64,000 nucleotides of DNA from Girardinichthys multiradiatus. Lineage: Eukaryota; Chordata; Actinopteri; Cyprinodontiformes; Goodeidae. Positions 10,653 to 21,834 of this stretch are shown piece by piece. Each line of letters opens with the position of its first letter. Position 1 is the first letter of the stretch. Position numbers and translations under genes: made by a program. The stretch spans positions 50,770,880-50,834,879 of the forward strand of contig NC_061795.1 in the NCBI RefSeq assembly GCF_021462225.1. The letters are read 5' to 3'. Below the pieces are notes generated by a model. That model was given only the letters and a program-made list of their open reading frames with translations, did no database searches and was not told the DNA's origin.

Positions 10653-11179
10653 AAACGAAAATATTCAAAAGGTTTCTGAGAACGTCATTAACTAAAGCCT
10701 GGAAAACAGCAGGTGCGTTACATAGTCCGAAAGGCATTACCAGGTACTCGAAATGGCCAATGGTGTCTTGAAGGCCGTCTTCCACTCATCCCCCTGGCGG
10801 ATCCTGACGAGATGATAAGCATTTCTAAGATCTAATTTGGAAAATATTGTGGCACCATGAACTGATTCAAAGGCTGAGGTGATGAGAGGGAGCGGGTATT
10901 TATTTTTAACTGGTTTAAGCCCCTATAGTCTATGCATGGACGTAACGAGCCGTCTTTCTTACCCACAAAGAAAAATCCTGCCCCAAGAGATGAGGAGGAA
11001 GGCCGAATAATACCTGCAGTCAAGGAGTCATTAATATAATCCTTCATAGACTTCTGTTCTGGACAGGAGATATTATACAACCTGCTAGAAGGCAGGGGGG
11101 CACCAGGAAGAAGATCGATCGCGCAGTCATAGGATCTTTTTGGGGGGGGGGGGTAAAGATAGGGCCTTATCTTCACCAA
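10489..11179 (-). pseudogene. Gypsy reverse transcriptase palm, catalytic motif altered
   Basis: Two open pieces, 11179-10832 and 10785-10489, with a third frame covering the gap. Motifs are [61 protein letters not shown] and [14 protein letters not shown]. The catalytic Y-x-D-D is Y-L-D-G (near 10634), so the second metal-binding aspartate is lost. Frame changes lie after the CIDYRGLN block (near 10915) and before GHFEYLV (near 10765). A run of about a dozen G on the plus strand near 11143 encodes a proline run absent from relatives, probably replication slippage. Confidence 0.75.
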
Positions 11180-11198
11180 AGACTCCTTTCAAATCATG

Positions 11199-11750
11199 CT
11201 ACTCAGTGGGCACATGAGACAAATCAATAACCTCGTCCTCCCTATTGATCTGCTCAGGAAAACTTGGGGAGAAAGCTGACTGTAGACAAGATGAATGACA
11301 ATTAGAGGACCAGGACTCGATGCGACACTCAGACCAATCTAAATGAGGGTTATGTTTTTGTAGCCGAGGGAAGCCTAAAACAATGTAACCCTGAGACACT
11401 GTAAACATGAAGAAAGATATTTCTTCCCTATGGTTACCTGACAGTAAGAGTTCTAGAGGTTTGGTACGTTGGGTTATCTGTTGCAATCTCTTTCCATCTA
11501 AGGCTTGAACGGAATGAGGAGATGCAAGTTGTTCCACCTCAATGCCTGCACTGATGACTAACTCAGAATCTATTAAGTTCTGTTCGCTACCTGAATCCAA
11601 CATGGCAGACAAATTCAAAGTATGTTGATTAAATGTGATAGTAGCTGGTAGGCTGAATCTGGGACTTTGCAATTCTGTAAGTGGTCCACCAACCCCACCT
11701 TCATAGTTGGCGGACCCTGTCCTTTTGGCTGACTGGGGCAAATAGGACAA
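11199..11750 (-). pseudogene. Gypsy aspartic protease region
   Basis: An open frame of 183 codons containing LSAMLDSGSEQNLID, the D-S-G active site of a retropepsin (near 11600), followed by YIVLGFPRLQKHNPHLDW, typical of the end of Sushi-type protease. It would cut the Gag-Pol polyprotein. It overlaps the end of the Gag frame by about 135 bases in the -1 frame relative to Gag. No canonical slippery heptamer was seen in the overlap, so I cannot say whether this is programmed frameshifting or decay. The frame ends just before the reverse transcriptase in a different frame. Confidence 0.65.
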
Positions 11751-12742
11751 GTTGTTACGAAGTGATCAGGTGAGCCGCAGTAAAAACACTGCTTGGTTAG
11801 TTTGCGTCTCTGTCTTTCTTCAAAAGTTAACCGGGTGCGCCCCATTAGCATGGGCTCAGGTTCAGCTGCAGTTTGTTGAGGTGGTGTCCTAGCCGTGGGT
11901 GGAGAGCTAGTAGCTAACTGTGGATTATAATAAAACCTTTCAGCTCTGGATGTTTTTCTCTCTCTTATTCTATTGTCCACCTTAATTGCTAATGAAATTG
12001 CTTCGTCTAGTGTTGGGCGTTCATCAATAAGAACTAACTCATCCTTTAAGGAATCATTTAAAGCATGGAAAAAGGCTGACTTTAAAGCATCATTATTCCA
12101 ACCAGAAGCAGCAGCCAAATTGCGAAACTCAATAGAGAACTCAGTAAGAGGTCTATTACGCTACTTTAAGGTTCTCAACTGTCGACCAGTACAAGTCTTG
12201 TCTATAACTGGGGAAAAGATCTGCTTAAATTCTTCCACAAATTCTTCAAAAGTACAACCAAAATCTCTGCAATCAGAGAAACGGGCCTCTGCCCACTGTA
12301 AGGCCTTGCATGTCAATAACCCAAGGACATACGAAATCTTAACATCATCATGGGGAAAGGAATGTGGAGAACGGTTGAAAACTAGAGTACACTGTAGCAA
12401 AAATCCCCTACAGTTACTATTCTCGCCAGAGAATTTCTCTGGGTTAGGTGAGGTGACGTCACGTGAATAAGGAAGTTGTTGGGATGATGGTGGTGCAGCA
12501 GCGCCATCTGCATGTGCGGAGGACTGAGAACTCAAGGTTTGCTGAAGCATGGAAGTAATCTGTTCTAACTGTTGATGTGTATGGCGCTGTTGCTCTGAAA
12601 GGGAACGAAGAGAGGTGTCATGAAAAGGAATCTGGTTAGCGTGTTCAGAAAATGTTCTTTGGACTGCTTCTGCTGGGTCTTGTTGGCCAGAGTGTTCTGT
12701 AATTTTGTTCGAGATAGATCTGATCCACATACAGAAGAACAC
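11615..12742 (-). pseudogene. Gypsy Gag with CCHC zinc knuckle, one in-frame stop
   Basis: Two pieces in the same frame, 12742-12161 and 12118-11615, are separated by a stop at 12161-12163. The first holds a glutamine-rich coiled region and a capsid-like domain (PEKFSGENSNCRGFLLQC, then FEEFVEEFKQIF). The second continues the capsid (WNNDALKSAFFHALNDSLKDEL) and ends in a CCHC knuckle, CFYCGSPDHFVTTC. The pattern is that of Sushi-class Gag, as in the mammalian PEG10/RTL proteins (family knowledge). It would form the particle and bind RNA. Confidence 0.75.
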
Positions 12743-12780
12743 TCAGAAGCACTTTGAAAAAAACTCCAAACAAAATCCAC

Positions 12781-13246
12781 TAAACAAAGGTAATATTGAT
12801 CGTCCAGAAACTTCTGGAACCGAAGTCAAAGTTCAATGAAGAATGATCAAAAGGTTCAGGTTTCTGTCTGCGAAGGAACATAAACAATATCAGCTTAGTG
12901 ACAAAGAACAAAGCATAGCTTAGAAGTGGCTGAGCCTGTTACCACTGAAGGCAAACACTCTGGCCTCAAAGTGCTGGCAGCCTCCTGCTTAAATACTCCT
13001 CCCATGCAATCAGCAGATCAATTGCACCTCTCACCCAGCACAACCGAGAAACTCCAGCACCATCTGAAAACTGACCACAAAAGTGCAGACAAAAACACAA
13101 ACACACACACTGAACCCACAACCCCAACAAGTGCAAGGATTGCTAAAACGAGTAAAAACCACCAAGGAATAAAGAAAAACTTAAAAGGTTTTCAGAAAAC
13201 TGGAGAACCATTGATCTGTACCTGGATTCTTGGTAGAATAGTCACA
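12781..13246 (-). repeat. Possible 5' LTR/leader of the gypsy element
   Basis: It lies upstream of Gag on the minus strand. Read on that strand it starts TGTGAC at 13246 and has a TATA-like GAGTATTTAAGC near 12990, as an LTR promoter might. There is no second LTR to compare because the 3' end is lost, so both borders are guesses. Confidence 0.3.
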
Positions 13247-13254
13247 GAATAAGA

Positions 13255-13408
13255 AGTGATTTAGAACTTTAGCACACTTCTGTATATATGTGGGAAGCTG
13301 TGTGGAGTTTTACCTGAGTTATGTTTTCCTGTGGCTGAATAAACCTTTTAAATTTTCAGTACTGTGTCTGGCTGAATCTTGGGTCCGCCTGTTTCTGATT
13401 CATAATAT
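13255..13408 (+). repeat. Possible gypsy-type LTR end (R-U5)
   Basis: It contains GAATAAACC near 13339 followed by a GGGTCCGCCTG block, which I associate with the 3' part of teleost gypsy LTRs. It is in the opposite orientation to the neighbouring gypsy element, so it would belong to another insertion. No partner LTR was seen. Confidence 0.25.
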
Positions 13409-14550
13409 CAACATGCTTTAATCCCAGTTCAGTAGGCATATAGAACAACACATAACTTACTTTCAGAATTTTACACTAAAACACTAAACCAGGACCAAAT
13501 GACTTAACACTGAAAAAATCCCATAAATTCCCATTTATTCAACATCCAGTCGTTTTTTATTCATACGGGATGTTTTCATTGGTTACAGTTTAGAAATATT
13601 AAAATATTATTTTTATATGTCACATCCAAAGATTACCTAAATATGTGCATTCAATCATTGATGTAGTGTACAGAAAGTTTATCTAAAGCCTGCTCTAACC
13701 GACTTCCAAAGACATTTATCCATAACCTGAATCATATCTTTTTAAGCAGTTATGCAAGCTTATAACAATCTTTTTCTACATCGTTCTATGCTAGAATAAA
13801 AGACTTAGACAAAGACAAAAAAAAGTCCCCCAGTTCAATTCAGCTCTATGATTTAACTGCTGCAGAGCCTTCGGTCGAACCCCCAGGAGAGCAGAATGGA
13901 TTAGGCATCATAATTAAGCCAACTGACAAAAAAGACAGCATCACCCAGAATAGTTGGAGCCAAAAGGCGAGAGGGAATTCTTTATTTTTAAACACTTTGA
14001 ATTAAGGAATTTCCTGGAATTTCAAAAAATGTCTATTCTTGTATTTTCCAGACAAGTGAAGAATAATTACTTGTTGGTGCTTCTTTGGTACGAGATGTTT
14101 GTCAGTATCTAGTGTGATACATGCGGATCATGCACAGTACTGCATTTTTTCTGCCAAGAATATGAAATTGTGCTGACAGTCACTATAGCAACTGTGCAGA
14201 TAATTCTTAACTAAAGAAGACAATGGCATGTAGAGTTCAGATGACAACTCATTAGTTCAGGGTTTGTCATCCAAACCCTGAACTAACTGTGGTCTTCACA
14301 GACAACCACTTTCAGACCAGGCCAAAATCAAAAAAAATAATTGTTTGGATGCTTAAAACTGTAATATTAAGACATCTTTATTGCACACAAGTAAAAACAG
14401 TTCTGTCAACGTAATGTAAGGAAGCTGCTGAAGGACTGTAAAGGTTCTTACTTTTTCCTACGTGTGCATTTTACACGATTCTTTGTCACTCTTCTATTTA
14501 GACACAAACAAACTGGAGTACAACAAAACTACTGATTTAGGTGTGGACTC
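13409..14550. other. No gene seen; one perfect hairpin
   Basis: AT-rich sequence with only short frames. The single structure noted is the hairpin at 14252-14286, listed separately. Confidence 0.4.
14252..14286. repeat. Perfect inverted repeat, 15-bp arms, 5-base loop
   Basis: TTAGTTCAGGGTTTG, then TCATC, then its exact reverse complement. There is no T-run after it and no gene beside it to regulate. Confidence 0.75.
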
Positions 14551-14799
14551 ATGGATGCCATATACAGTCACAGTACAACCATCATCAGACACTGTGAATG
14601 TATCTTAGGTTGCAAGGTGCCCAGGATTCCCTCGGTATGGTATCTGGGGAAATCCCAGGAGAAATATTATAAAACTTTGCCCCAGCTCTTGAAAATAAGG
14701 ATTGTGCCAAACAAGAAGGCTATAACCACAAATTGGCTTAAAAGTGATGCACAACGAAGGCAACAAATAGAAATAATGGTGAAAAATCTGTTCATCTGA
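14551..14799 (+). pseudogene. L1-like LINE ORF2 C-terminal remnant (tentative)
   Basis: An 82-codon frame whose second half contains a leucine-rich stretch followed by KKAITTNWLKSD. This resembles the (R)KAITRNWL block near the end of L1-type ORF2 proteins. No reverse transcriptase motif is present, so this would be a heavily truncated 3' end. The match rests on one recalled motif. Confidence 0.4.
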
Positions 14800-15052
14800 G
14801 GAAATGTCAATTATTGCTAAAACTAGACAATGTCCACTAAGTTTCCAGAGAATATCTGCTCTGTTAATTGCCTTTTAAGTTCTCCTCATGAAGATGTGTC
14901 TGAATATTTTTAAACAAGACCTAATAAAGACTATACAAAACTAGTGAACTAAGACCCTACAGCTGGATAGGCTCACTTAGCCAATCCGCATAAGTTTTCA
15001 TAACAAAAGTGATCATAAACCCCCCGGGATGATTATCCAGTGAACCACGCCA

Positions 15053-15290
15053 ACTTAAAGAATCAGAATCAGAAAAGCTTTATTGCCAAGTACGTTTTTG
15101 GACATACAAGGAATTTGTGTTGGCGTAGTCGGTGCAATACAATACAAATTAAACAGTATAAACATACTGTTTAATTCGACTGATTGGAGTTACAGCATCT
15201 TAACAGCAAGTAAAAGTCAATTAGCTGTTTGCATCAGTGCAAGAAGTGGGGTTCTACAAGGGCAGTTGCCCCCTTGTGGTGTCTGAAAGA
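15053..15290 (-). repeat. LINE 3' end, AATCAGAAAAGCTTTATT type
   Basis: It opens with tandem AGAATC units, then AAAAGCTTTATTGCCAAGTA and a GAGGAATTTG-like block (here AAGGAATTTG). The same opening occurs at 16404, where it is followed by LINE coding sequence on the minus strand; orientation here is taken from that copy. No coding part remains. Confidence 0.5.
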
Positions 15291-16403
15291 TATAGCAGCC
15301 AAACTAAACTCTTTACACAACCAAAGATCATAATTTTTCATAAGGCATGATGCTAACACAAGTTTGCTGCATCCCTCTCATGGAGAAGGGAACTAAAACC
15401 AAACCCTCACTTTTTGTTCCTGTTGGTGTACAAGCTGGCATTACCTGTGGCACAGCTAGCTGCTAAAGGCAGTAAGAAGAGTGACAGTTGTAAACTTCCA
15501 TCACCTGCTACTTCAGAGGTCCTGGTAGAACTTCTTATGTGAATGCACTTAGTAGATTTCAGTGTTAGGACCTAATGCCACTGTGATAGACTTTTCCGTG
15601 GCAATAGGTCACATGTTGCTATGGATTGAAGAAAAGCAGGAGCATTACCTCCTTACCAAGAACCCAATCACAGGAGGAAGCATTATTAACTTACATTTGA
15701 TATAAGAAATGAACAAATATTTAAGAAATTTAAAATGACATATGTGATACTGCTGAGTAAAGAAATATGTAATGCTACTGATGACAATCAAGCTCAAGAG
15801 TTTTGAGTTGAGAGACATATTCCATATGCTGCACATAGTTTAAGATCTGCTGTAGGCTCATATCAACATGAGATCTTTTACAATCTCCTAGTTTGGTCTT
15901 ACAAGGTCTAATATTATTTTTAATTTTCAGCAGCAGACACACACCCATTTTGCCCCCATTCTGCAACAAAAGAGACATCAAAAAATGTTGAGGCTGACTT
16001 AAACATGAAGTGTAGCAGACGCCTGCTGTGTAGAGGCAAAAAGAATGAACGTGTGATTGTCAGAGACCTTTTCTGATTAGCAGCCTTTCCACCACAATGC
16101 TCAGGAGGAGGCTGAACTGTCAGTTAAATAGGAGTCAATCCAGGACAACATACGGCCGTCCACCTGCTTCACTTTGAGTTTGGCCCCATGGTGCTGGATG
16201 ACCATGAAACATACTTAAAAGAAGAAACGAGTTTTAAATAAATTAGTCTGTCAGGTTTTTTTTAGCATGTCCATTATAAGCTAACATTATTTTTCTGAAT
16301 TCAGCAACACATGAAAAGACCAACATGGCAGATAAAAACTCTCGTGATGATAGTAAACTAAATACTGATATTAGAACAAATGTCATTAGGGAGCAACATG
16401 CTT
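15291..16403. other. No gene seen
   Basis: Only short, composition-driven frames. No repeat, splice-flanked frame or RNA gene was recognised. Confidence 0.4.
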
Positions 16404-17100
16404 TCCCCTCAGAATCAGAAAAAGCTTTATTGTCAAGTAATGTTTCACACGCACGAGGAATTTGCTTTGGTGTTAAGGTGCTACACATAGACAAACATAC
16501 AGCTGACATAAATACATCTGGAAATATGTAGTTAAAAACAAAAACAAGTTGTGCAGGAATGTTATGAGAAAAATAGAGCATCGTGGTAAATATTAAAAAT
16601 ATACAATAACAACAATATAGAATTAACTGAAATAGTATTTACATGTGCTAAGATATTGAAGATATTGAAGAAGCTGTTTTTGAGGCGAGAGGTTTTGGTC
16701 CTGATGGACCACAGCCTCCTGCCAGTGGGGAGAGTGTGAAACAGTTTGTGTCCAGGGTGGGAGGGGTCAGCTGTAATCTTTCCTGTTCGCCTCTGAGTCC
16801 TGGAGGCAGTTTCTGAAGAGAAGGAAGACTGCAGCCAATCACCCTCTCTGAAGAGCGAATATTACTCTGCAGTCTGCCCTTGTCGCTGATGGTGGCAGCA
16901 GCGGCGTACCAGATGGTGATGGAGGAGGTGAGGATGGACTCAATGATGGCGGAGTAGTAGTGCGCCATCATTGTCTTTGGCAGGCTGAACATCTTCAGCT
17001 GCAGCAGGAAGTATTTTCTCTGCTGAGCCTTCTTGTACAGGGAGGTGATGTTCAGCTCCCACTTGAGATCCTGAGTGATGATGAGGCCCAGGAAACTTCT
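16404..17100 (-). pseudogene. 5'-truncated LINE: end of ORF2 with 3' UTR
   Basis: The minus strand is open from about 17098 to 16648 and reads the end of a non-LTR reverse transcriptase protein: LGLIITQDLKWELNI, then SLYKKAQQRKYFLLQLK, then YYSAIIESILTSSITIWYA and RVIGCSLPSLQ. These follow the catalytic domain in several fish LINEs. The 3' UTR ends at the AATCAGAAAAAGC block at 16404. The upstream catalytic domain is absent, as in a typical 5'-truncated insertion. Clade not assigned. Confidence 0.65.
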
Positions 17101-19244
17101 GTGTTATATGTTAATTTATTGTTCTTTACCTTTGATAAAGCTGTTTCTTTCTGAACCACAGCAATGACCCAGCAGGAAGACAGAATTTCAGGTTTGTCTT
17201 ATTCTTGGTACCGCAGGAAAAGGATGTGGTTCTTATTACAATGCCTGAATGAAGTTAAAGACAAGTTTTAATGGGAATGATTACCTGGCAGCATTTATAA
17301 AAGTCTCTGTGGCTGTGTGTCTGTTATCATGTGAATATTAAATACGATTAAAATCCCACATTTTACAAGCCAAACCTACAGGTCTCTTTCCATGTGATAT
17401 TTGAGGATCTGATGCATTTAAACATATATTCACTTTTAGCACTGTCTTACCCCCAGGATTATACTGTGATTTTATTTGATCAAAGACAGTCAGTCAGTTA
17501 AATTTGCTGCGGTGATAAATTTACACAGGAAGTGATTCCATTTTGTTTCGGCCTCTTCCTGTTTAATTCATTTTCATGAACTACAGACATTTCAATGTCT
17601 TCAGAAATGTGTGTGACATTCACTGAAGTATAAGAGATACAGTAAAATCTGATACAAGAAATAAAATTGAGGGATTTACATTTCTTTACCTTTCTAAACA
17701 ATTAAAATCACTAAAAAGCTATGTAACCAAACAACACCATATGAATATGGCCTTAATGCAAATATCCCAGAATGGAAGTTCACCCAGTAGCAAGTTGGTA
17801 GGGTTTGGGTCATGTTTGATTAATCTTTCTGCAGAAAATGTCTGATTGTTTAACCAGGGTTTATAGAATTCACTGATCTTCTAAGGACAATCCAAACAAA
17901 ATGGACATATTGTTAAAGACAGCAAAGCACAAGTGTTATAAGAGAACCTTGGAGGAGGGTTCATTGTGAATTTTGGACATGGTTTAACCTCTTTTTGCCT
18001 TCAGCTGTTTTGAGCTGGGATGTGATGTTTGCTTCTACAGTAGCCTATTAAAAAGTGTCTCATCAAACAGGCTGCAATCAAAGTTTTTAAAAACTCTCAT
18101 GATGGAGAATTCAAATGATGCTCTTGGCTTAAAATTATACTCCTGATTCATGGGGCCACCAGCTTTATTTGACTTGCTTAGAGAAAGAATCACTCTTGTT
18201 TTCTTTGCATTAATCAGCTTTACTATTAGATGTTTCTCCTAAAAGATCAGGTACTCAGAATATGTTTTCCTGATGCACAAAGAGACCAAAACGTATGTTC
18301 AGATGTTGGATCAAAGGTACTTTCTGATTCAATAAATTCACTCTTAATGCAGTAAATGCACCCTCAGTTTGACTTTAAAATAGAAGATTTTGTCAGACAG
18401 ACAATGGACTGCAGAAACAGTACTTGACTTTTAGGAACAATGTCAAATGAGTCTGAATTATTAAACATTGCATTATTATGACAACCATAACTCTGATGAG
18501 AAGAAGAATGTTTTTTATTACAGTAAGCTGAGCCACATTGCTCAATAAACCAACACAAACAGCATGGAAAACATAACAATTAATCCAACTGAATCTCATA
18601 TGACAAAGAGAAAATCTGGGTTTTATAAAGTGGTATTAGTGACAACAAAGAAAGTCATTGCTCAGGCAGTTCTTGTTTTCTTCATGTTTTCTCAGTGCTG
18701 AAGGAGAATAGGGAGCTTTATGCTGTTTTTGGCTCTTAAACTATAGACTTTTTAACTTTATTGTACATCCATCACCTCCAGGAGGAATCTAGGTGATGCT
18801 TAATTGTCTGGCCGCTATTAAACATTTAGTAGGTGGTCGAAGAATTTGAGGTTAGGTTTTATTTTTGGAATAAATTGTGTGCTTTAACATATGGTTGCTT
18901 TAAAAGAAAAATATCTGGCATATAATCTATACATATACCAGACAAGTAACACATGCCATGTGCATTATTTCACACATGCTTTTTTATTAACATATATCTG
19001 TTATGATCTGCTTATCCAAGGTCTGATCACACAGTGTCTCTAGGCCAAACGGGTTATATCATCCCTCCAACTTCTCCAGGGTCTCCTCAGAGAGCTACGA
19101 ACCTTGGAAACCTCTTTGGCTCAGGTTTTTCCCTAACATAAAAAGACCAGAGATGCATTACAACAGATGGAGCCCCTGTTAGTTCTGTCTGACTTGTCTG
19201 TGCTTGATGCTCCTACCTGCCATTACTTGTCATCAAGACTCCAA

Positions 19245-19277
19245 AGGTTCCTGAACTTTAATAAAGTTCAGGAACCT
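19245..19277. repeat. Perfect inverted repeat, 16-bp arms, 1-base spacer
   Basis: AGGTTCCTGAACTTTA, one A, then its exact reverse complement. It is close to a perfect palindrome. No neighbouring gene or terminator context was seen. Confidence 0.75.
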
Positions 19278-19797
19278 AAACTCTAGTAAATGATATCCAC
19301 CAACAAGAGGTCATTCAGAGTTTTATTTGTCTGATCAGATGTCATGAGAGGTCACTCATATTTCATAAGCCTGAGTGTTTGAAAGGAAGACAACTAGACC
19401 TCTTCTTTTATGTCTTAAAGACGTTTAGCCTCTCATATAATACTCTATAAATTGATTACCAATATGGCTGTTAGGGTTACAAGTTGGGATATAAAGTTGG
19501 GGTATAAATTGGCAAATGGCCAACTGATCTGGAACCAGTTCAAAGTCTATTTCTAATTTAGTTATGACCAGTTGGCAGGAAACCACTTTCAAAAACATGA
19601 CAATAGGTTTTTATCATTGTTTCTGTATTTATGGCTATAAAGATGGGGCAAAAGGGAGGATTGGGTCATTTAGGTTCTGATCCCTGCTGGGTCCAGTTGA
19701 AAATATGACAGGCTGATGAAACCTAAAAATCTCTTAATTGACCTCTTCTGGTAGATGTTATTGATTGAAGTCATTTAACCATATGTGCTCACAGTAG

Positions 19798-19925
19798 ATT
19801 TTAGGTAAAAAACTGAAATCGACGTCACTGTCTTCCTGGCAGGTACTGAACAGACGCATGGTTGCTACTATTTAGTACCACAAAAGGTCGGGTAGGAATG
19901 GACCAAAACCGCAAAGGTACAAATC
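19798..19925. repeat. Degenerate DNA-transposon-like repeat (tentative)
   Basis: Text such as GGTACTGAACAG, TTTAGTACCA and AATGGACC resembles a worn non-autonomous repeat seen in teleosts. Ends and target duplication were not found. Confidence 0.2.
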
Positions 19926-20269
19926 GGCCAAAAAAAGGCAATCATCTGTTTATGTGTTTATTTATTTAATCACTTCTGCTTATTAGCAATAAAACTCAAC
20001 AAACCTGTTGTTAACAGCACAATGGACATTCCCACAAGTGCTCTGGTGTATATTGTACTGCTACAAGAAGAGGAACAGGTATACATTTATGAGAGTTTGT
20101 GATTATTTAAAGTCAGACACACTTTTTGTTTTTGACTCTTCTGTTTTTAAATTCTTCCTTCCCTGCAGAAACCAATAGAAAGGAAAATCTTAACGGACCC
20201 TTTTAGTCCATGTGTCCCCAGTAAAGAGCAACAGTTTGTCTCCTTCCTCCTAGTCGAAGGCTGCGAATC

Positions 20270-20465
20270 CAGGAAACAAGGTTTGGACCCGGGCCCGGTG
20301 ACATAGGTTTGGGGCGTGGACTCCACTCCTCTCGGACCAATCAGAGTTCACGGGGAGACTTTGTAAACAACTCTTCCACGTTGGTTTTGAAGATCGTTTT
20401 TGGTTCCGAACTACGGAGGGACGTCGCGGTGCTGCGCTGCAGTGAGTCCGAATCGCCAGAACCAG
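20270..20465 (+). promoter_or_regulatory. Candidate CpG-island promoter and non-coding first exon
   Basis: The region from about 20270 to 20560 has roughly two dozen CpG dinucleotides, while flanking sequence is CpG-poor. It contains a GC/CACCC-type box (GGGGCGTGG, 20311-20319) and a CCAAT box (ACCAATCAG, 20336-20344), the latter in the position usual for a vertebrate TATA-less promoter. At 20463-20470 the text CAG then GTGAG is a strong splice donor. I infer transcription to the right, a start around 20380-20410, and a first exon ending at 20465. The open frame here lacks a convincing start and runs through the donor, so the exon is probably 5' UTR. The downstream gene is unknown. Confidence 0.5.
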
Positions 20466-20559
20466 GTGAGAGATATCCGTGTTCGGGTTTCTGTCGCTGT
20501 TTGTCAGCTCGTGCCTGTTATGTGAGCGCGCGCTCAGGTGACGTGTTGGTGGACATCAG

Positions 20560-21834
20560 CTGGTATGTTCCCGAACAAGTCAGGGCCGAACCTGGGCCGA
20601 ACCAGGCAGAACTTTAGGGATAGTGATGACGCAACTGTCAGGCTGCAAACGTCCCATTCCTGGTCCCCCCTGAGATAAAGCTGCTGTTGTTCACCGGGCT
20701 GGCTCGGTTCTGCTGAGATCCACCAAGTTAAACCCACACAGTAATACTGAGTAACTCACACATACTGAAAGTTAGGCGCTGGTTTGGAAAAAGGGGGCAG
20801 AATTTGAACTGATTCTCCAGCCAAACAGAAAATCCCAACTAAACCAGGAGGCCCGTTTCTGGTTCTGGTTCTGATTCTGTCATGAGTGGGTTAACATGAG
20901 TGGTTCTGCTGCTTCGTCACCTCTCTGACTTGTTTCCTTCTAACATGAAACATCTCAGGTTGGATGTGGGCTACAGAAGGAGTCTTTAACTTTAGCCGCA
21001 GGCGCATTTTCTGAGTAATTGCGACAGAATAATGATGGAGCAGAGTTCAGCGGAAATCACTCAGCTTTTGCCCACTGACTGACAGAGACAGATTGTTATT
21101 TAGCAGCTCTGATAAGAAAAGGTATCAGAAATGGTCTCATTTGGATCCTGCTTTAAGCTGGAGACAAGAAAATGCGAGCATCCACTTTAGCAGGTAGATA
21201 TTATCTGGAGAAAACAGTCATAGTTAAGTGTGCAATTATGTTTTAAAAGCTCCCATGTATGTATAAAACGACCACCAGTGACCATCATGATGACAGCTTT
21301 TCTCTTAAATTTAAGATTTATCGGTAAAATCCGTCAAATTGTGGACTTTAAACCCACACTGTCTAACCTGCCTCCAGTGGCGGTGGGAGTGTACTGCAGG
21401 TGTGGACTGTGTTTTTGCTGTGCTGTGGGCTTCAGAAATGTTCTCTCTGAACGGATGTGGGCTCAGCTTCGCTCTGCTCTCCCTCTGCACGCCCACCCTG
21501 AATGAAGGCTGGGCTGGAGGAAGAGGGGGAGGGACAGCTTCCTGTAACAACGGCTGAGGAGCTGGAGGTTTGGCAAAGGCTCCTGTCTGTTTCAGTGCTG
21601 CTGCAAACACCTGCATTCATGACGTTTTACTGAAACCTGTAAGGAAATGTGATGCATTCATTTTGAGCAGCTCTGGGGTCTTCCAGCTTTATCCTCATCT
21701 TCATTGTGTGGTGTTTCTAGCTCTTCTGTCTGTATCCATAGACCAGATATCAACTTGTATGTATATTTAAACATGAGTCAGTGATACGTCTGCTATAGCT
21801 GGGATTTCAGCTTGTAAATGTCATCTGTTTAGAC
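20560..21834. other. No gene seen; probable intron
   Basis: Directly downstream of the candidate splice donor. Overlapping frames near 21311-21616 on both strands follow local composition and have no recognised domain. Confidence 0.35.

Larger units (their letters stand above)
8576..13246 (-). mobile_element. Sushi-like Ty3/gypsy retrotransposon, truncated and decayed
   Basis: Reading the minus strand the order is leader, Gag with CCHC knuckle, protease, reverse transcriptase, RNase H, integrase, integrase C-terminal module: the Ty3/gypsy order. Motifs match the chromovirus/Sushi group, the lineage from which mammalian PEG10/RTL genes were domesticated (family knowledge). The 3' end, with the chromodomain, 3' UTR and 3' LTR, is missing, cut at about 8576 by LINE sequence. 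Several stops, at least four frame changes and substitutions at catalytic positions make it non-functional. Confidence 0.75.
17101..20269. other. No gene seen; one hairpin and one possible repeat
   Basis: About 3.1 kb of AT-rich sequence with no convincing coding frame. It contains the hairpin at 19245-19277 and a possible degenerate repeat at 19798-19925, both listed separately. 19006-19110 may be a worn repeat but was too diverged to name. Confidence 0.4.

Noticed and set aside
9000..12470. Plus-strand frames such as 11973-12470 within the gypsy element.
   Set aside because: Antisense shadows of the minus-strand Gag and Pol frames.
20309..20617. 102-codon frame over the CpG block as a coding first exon.
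   Set aside because: It lacks an ATG start at its opening and reads through a strong splice donor at 20466; a 5' UTR exon fits better.
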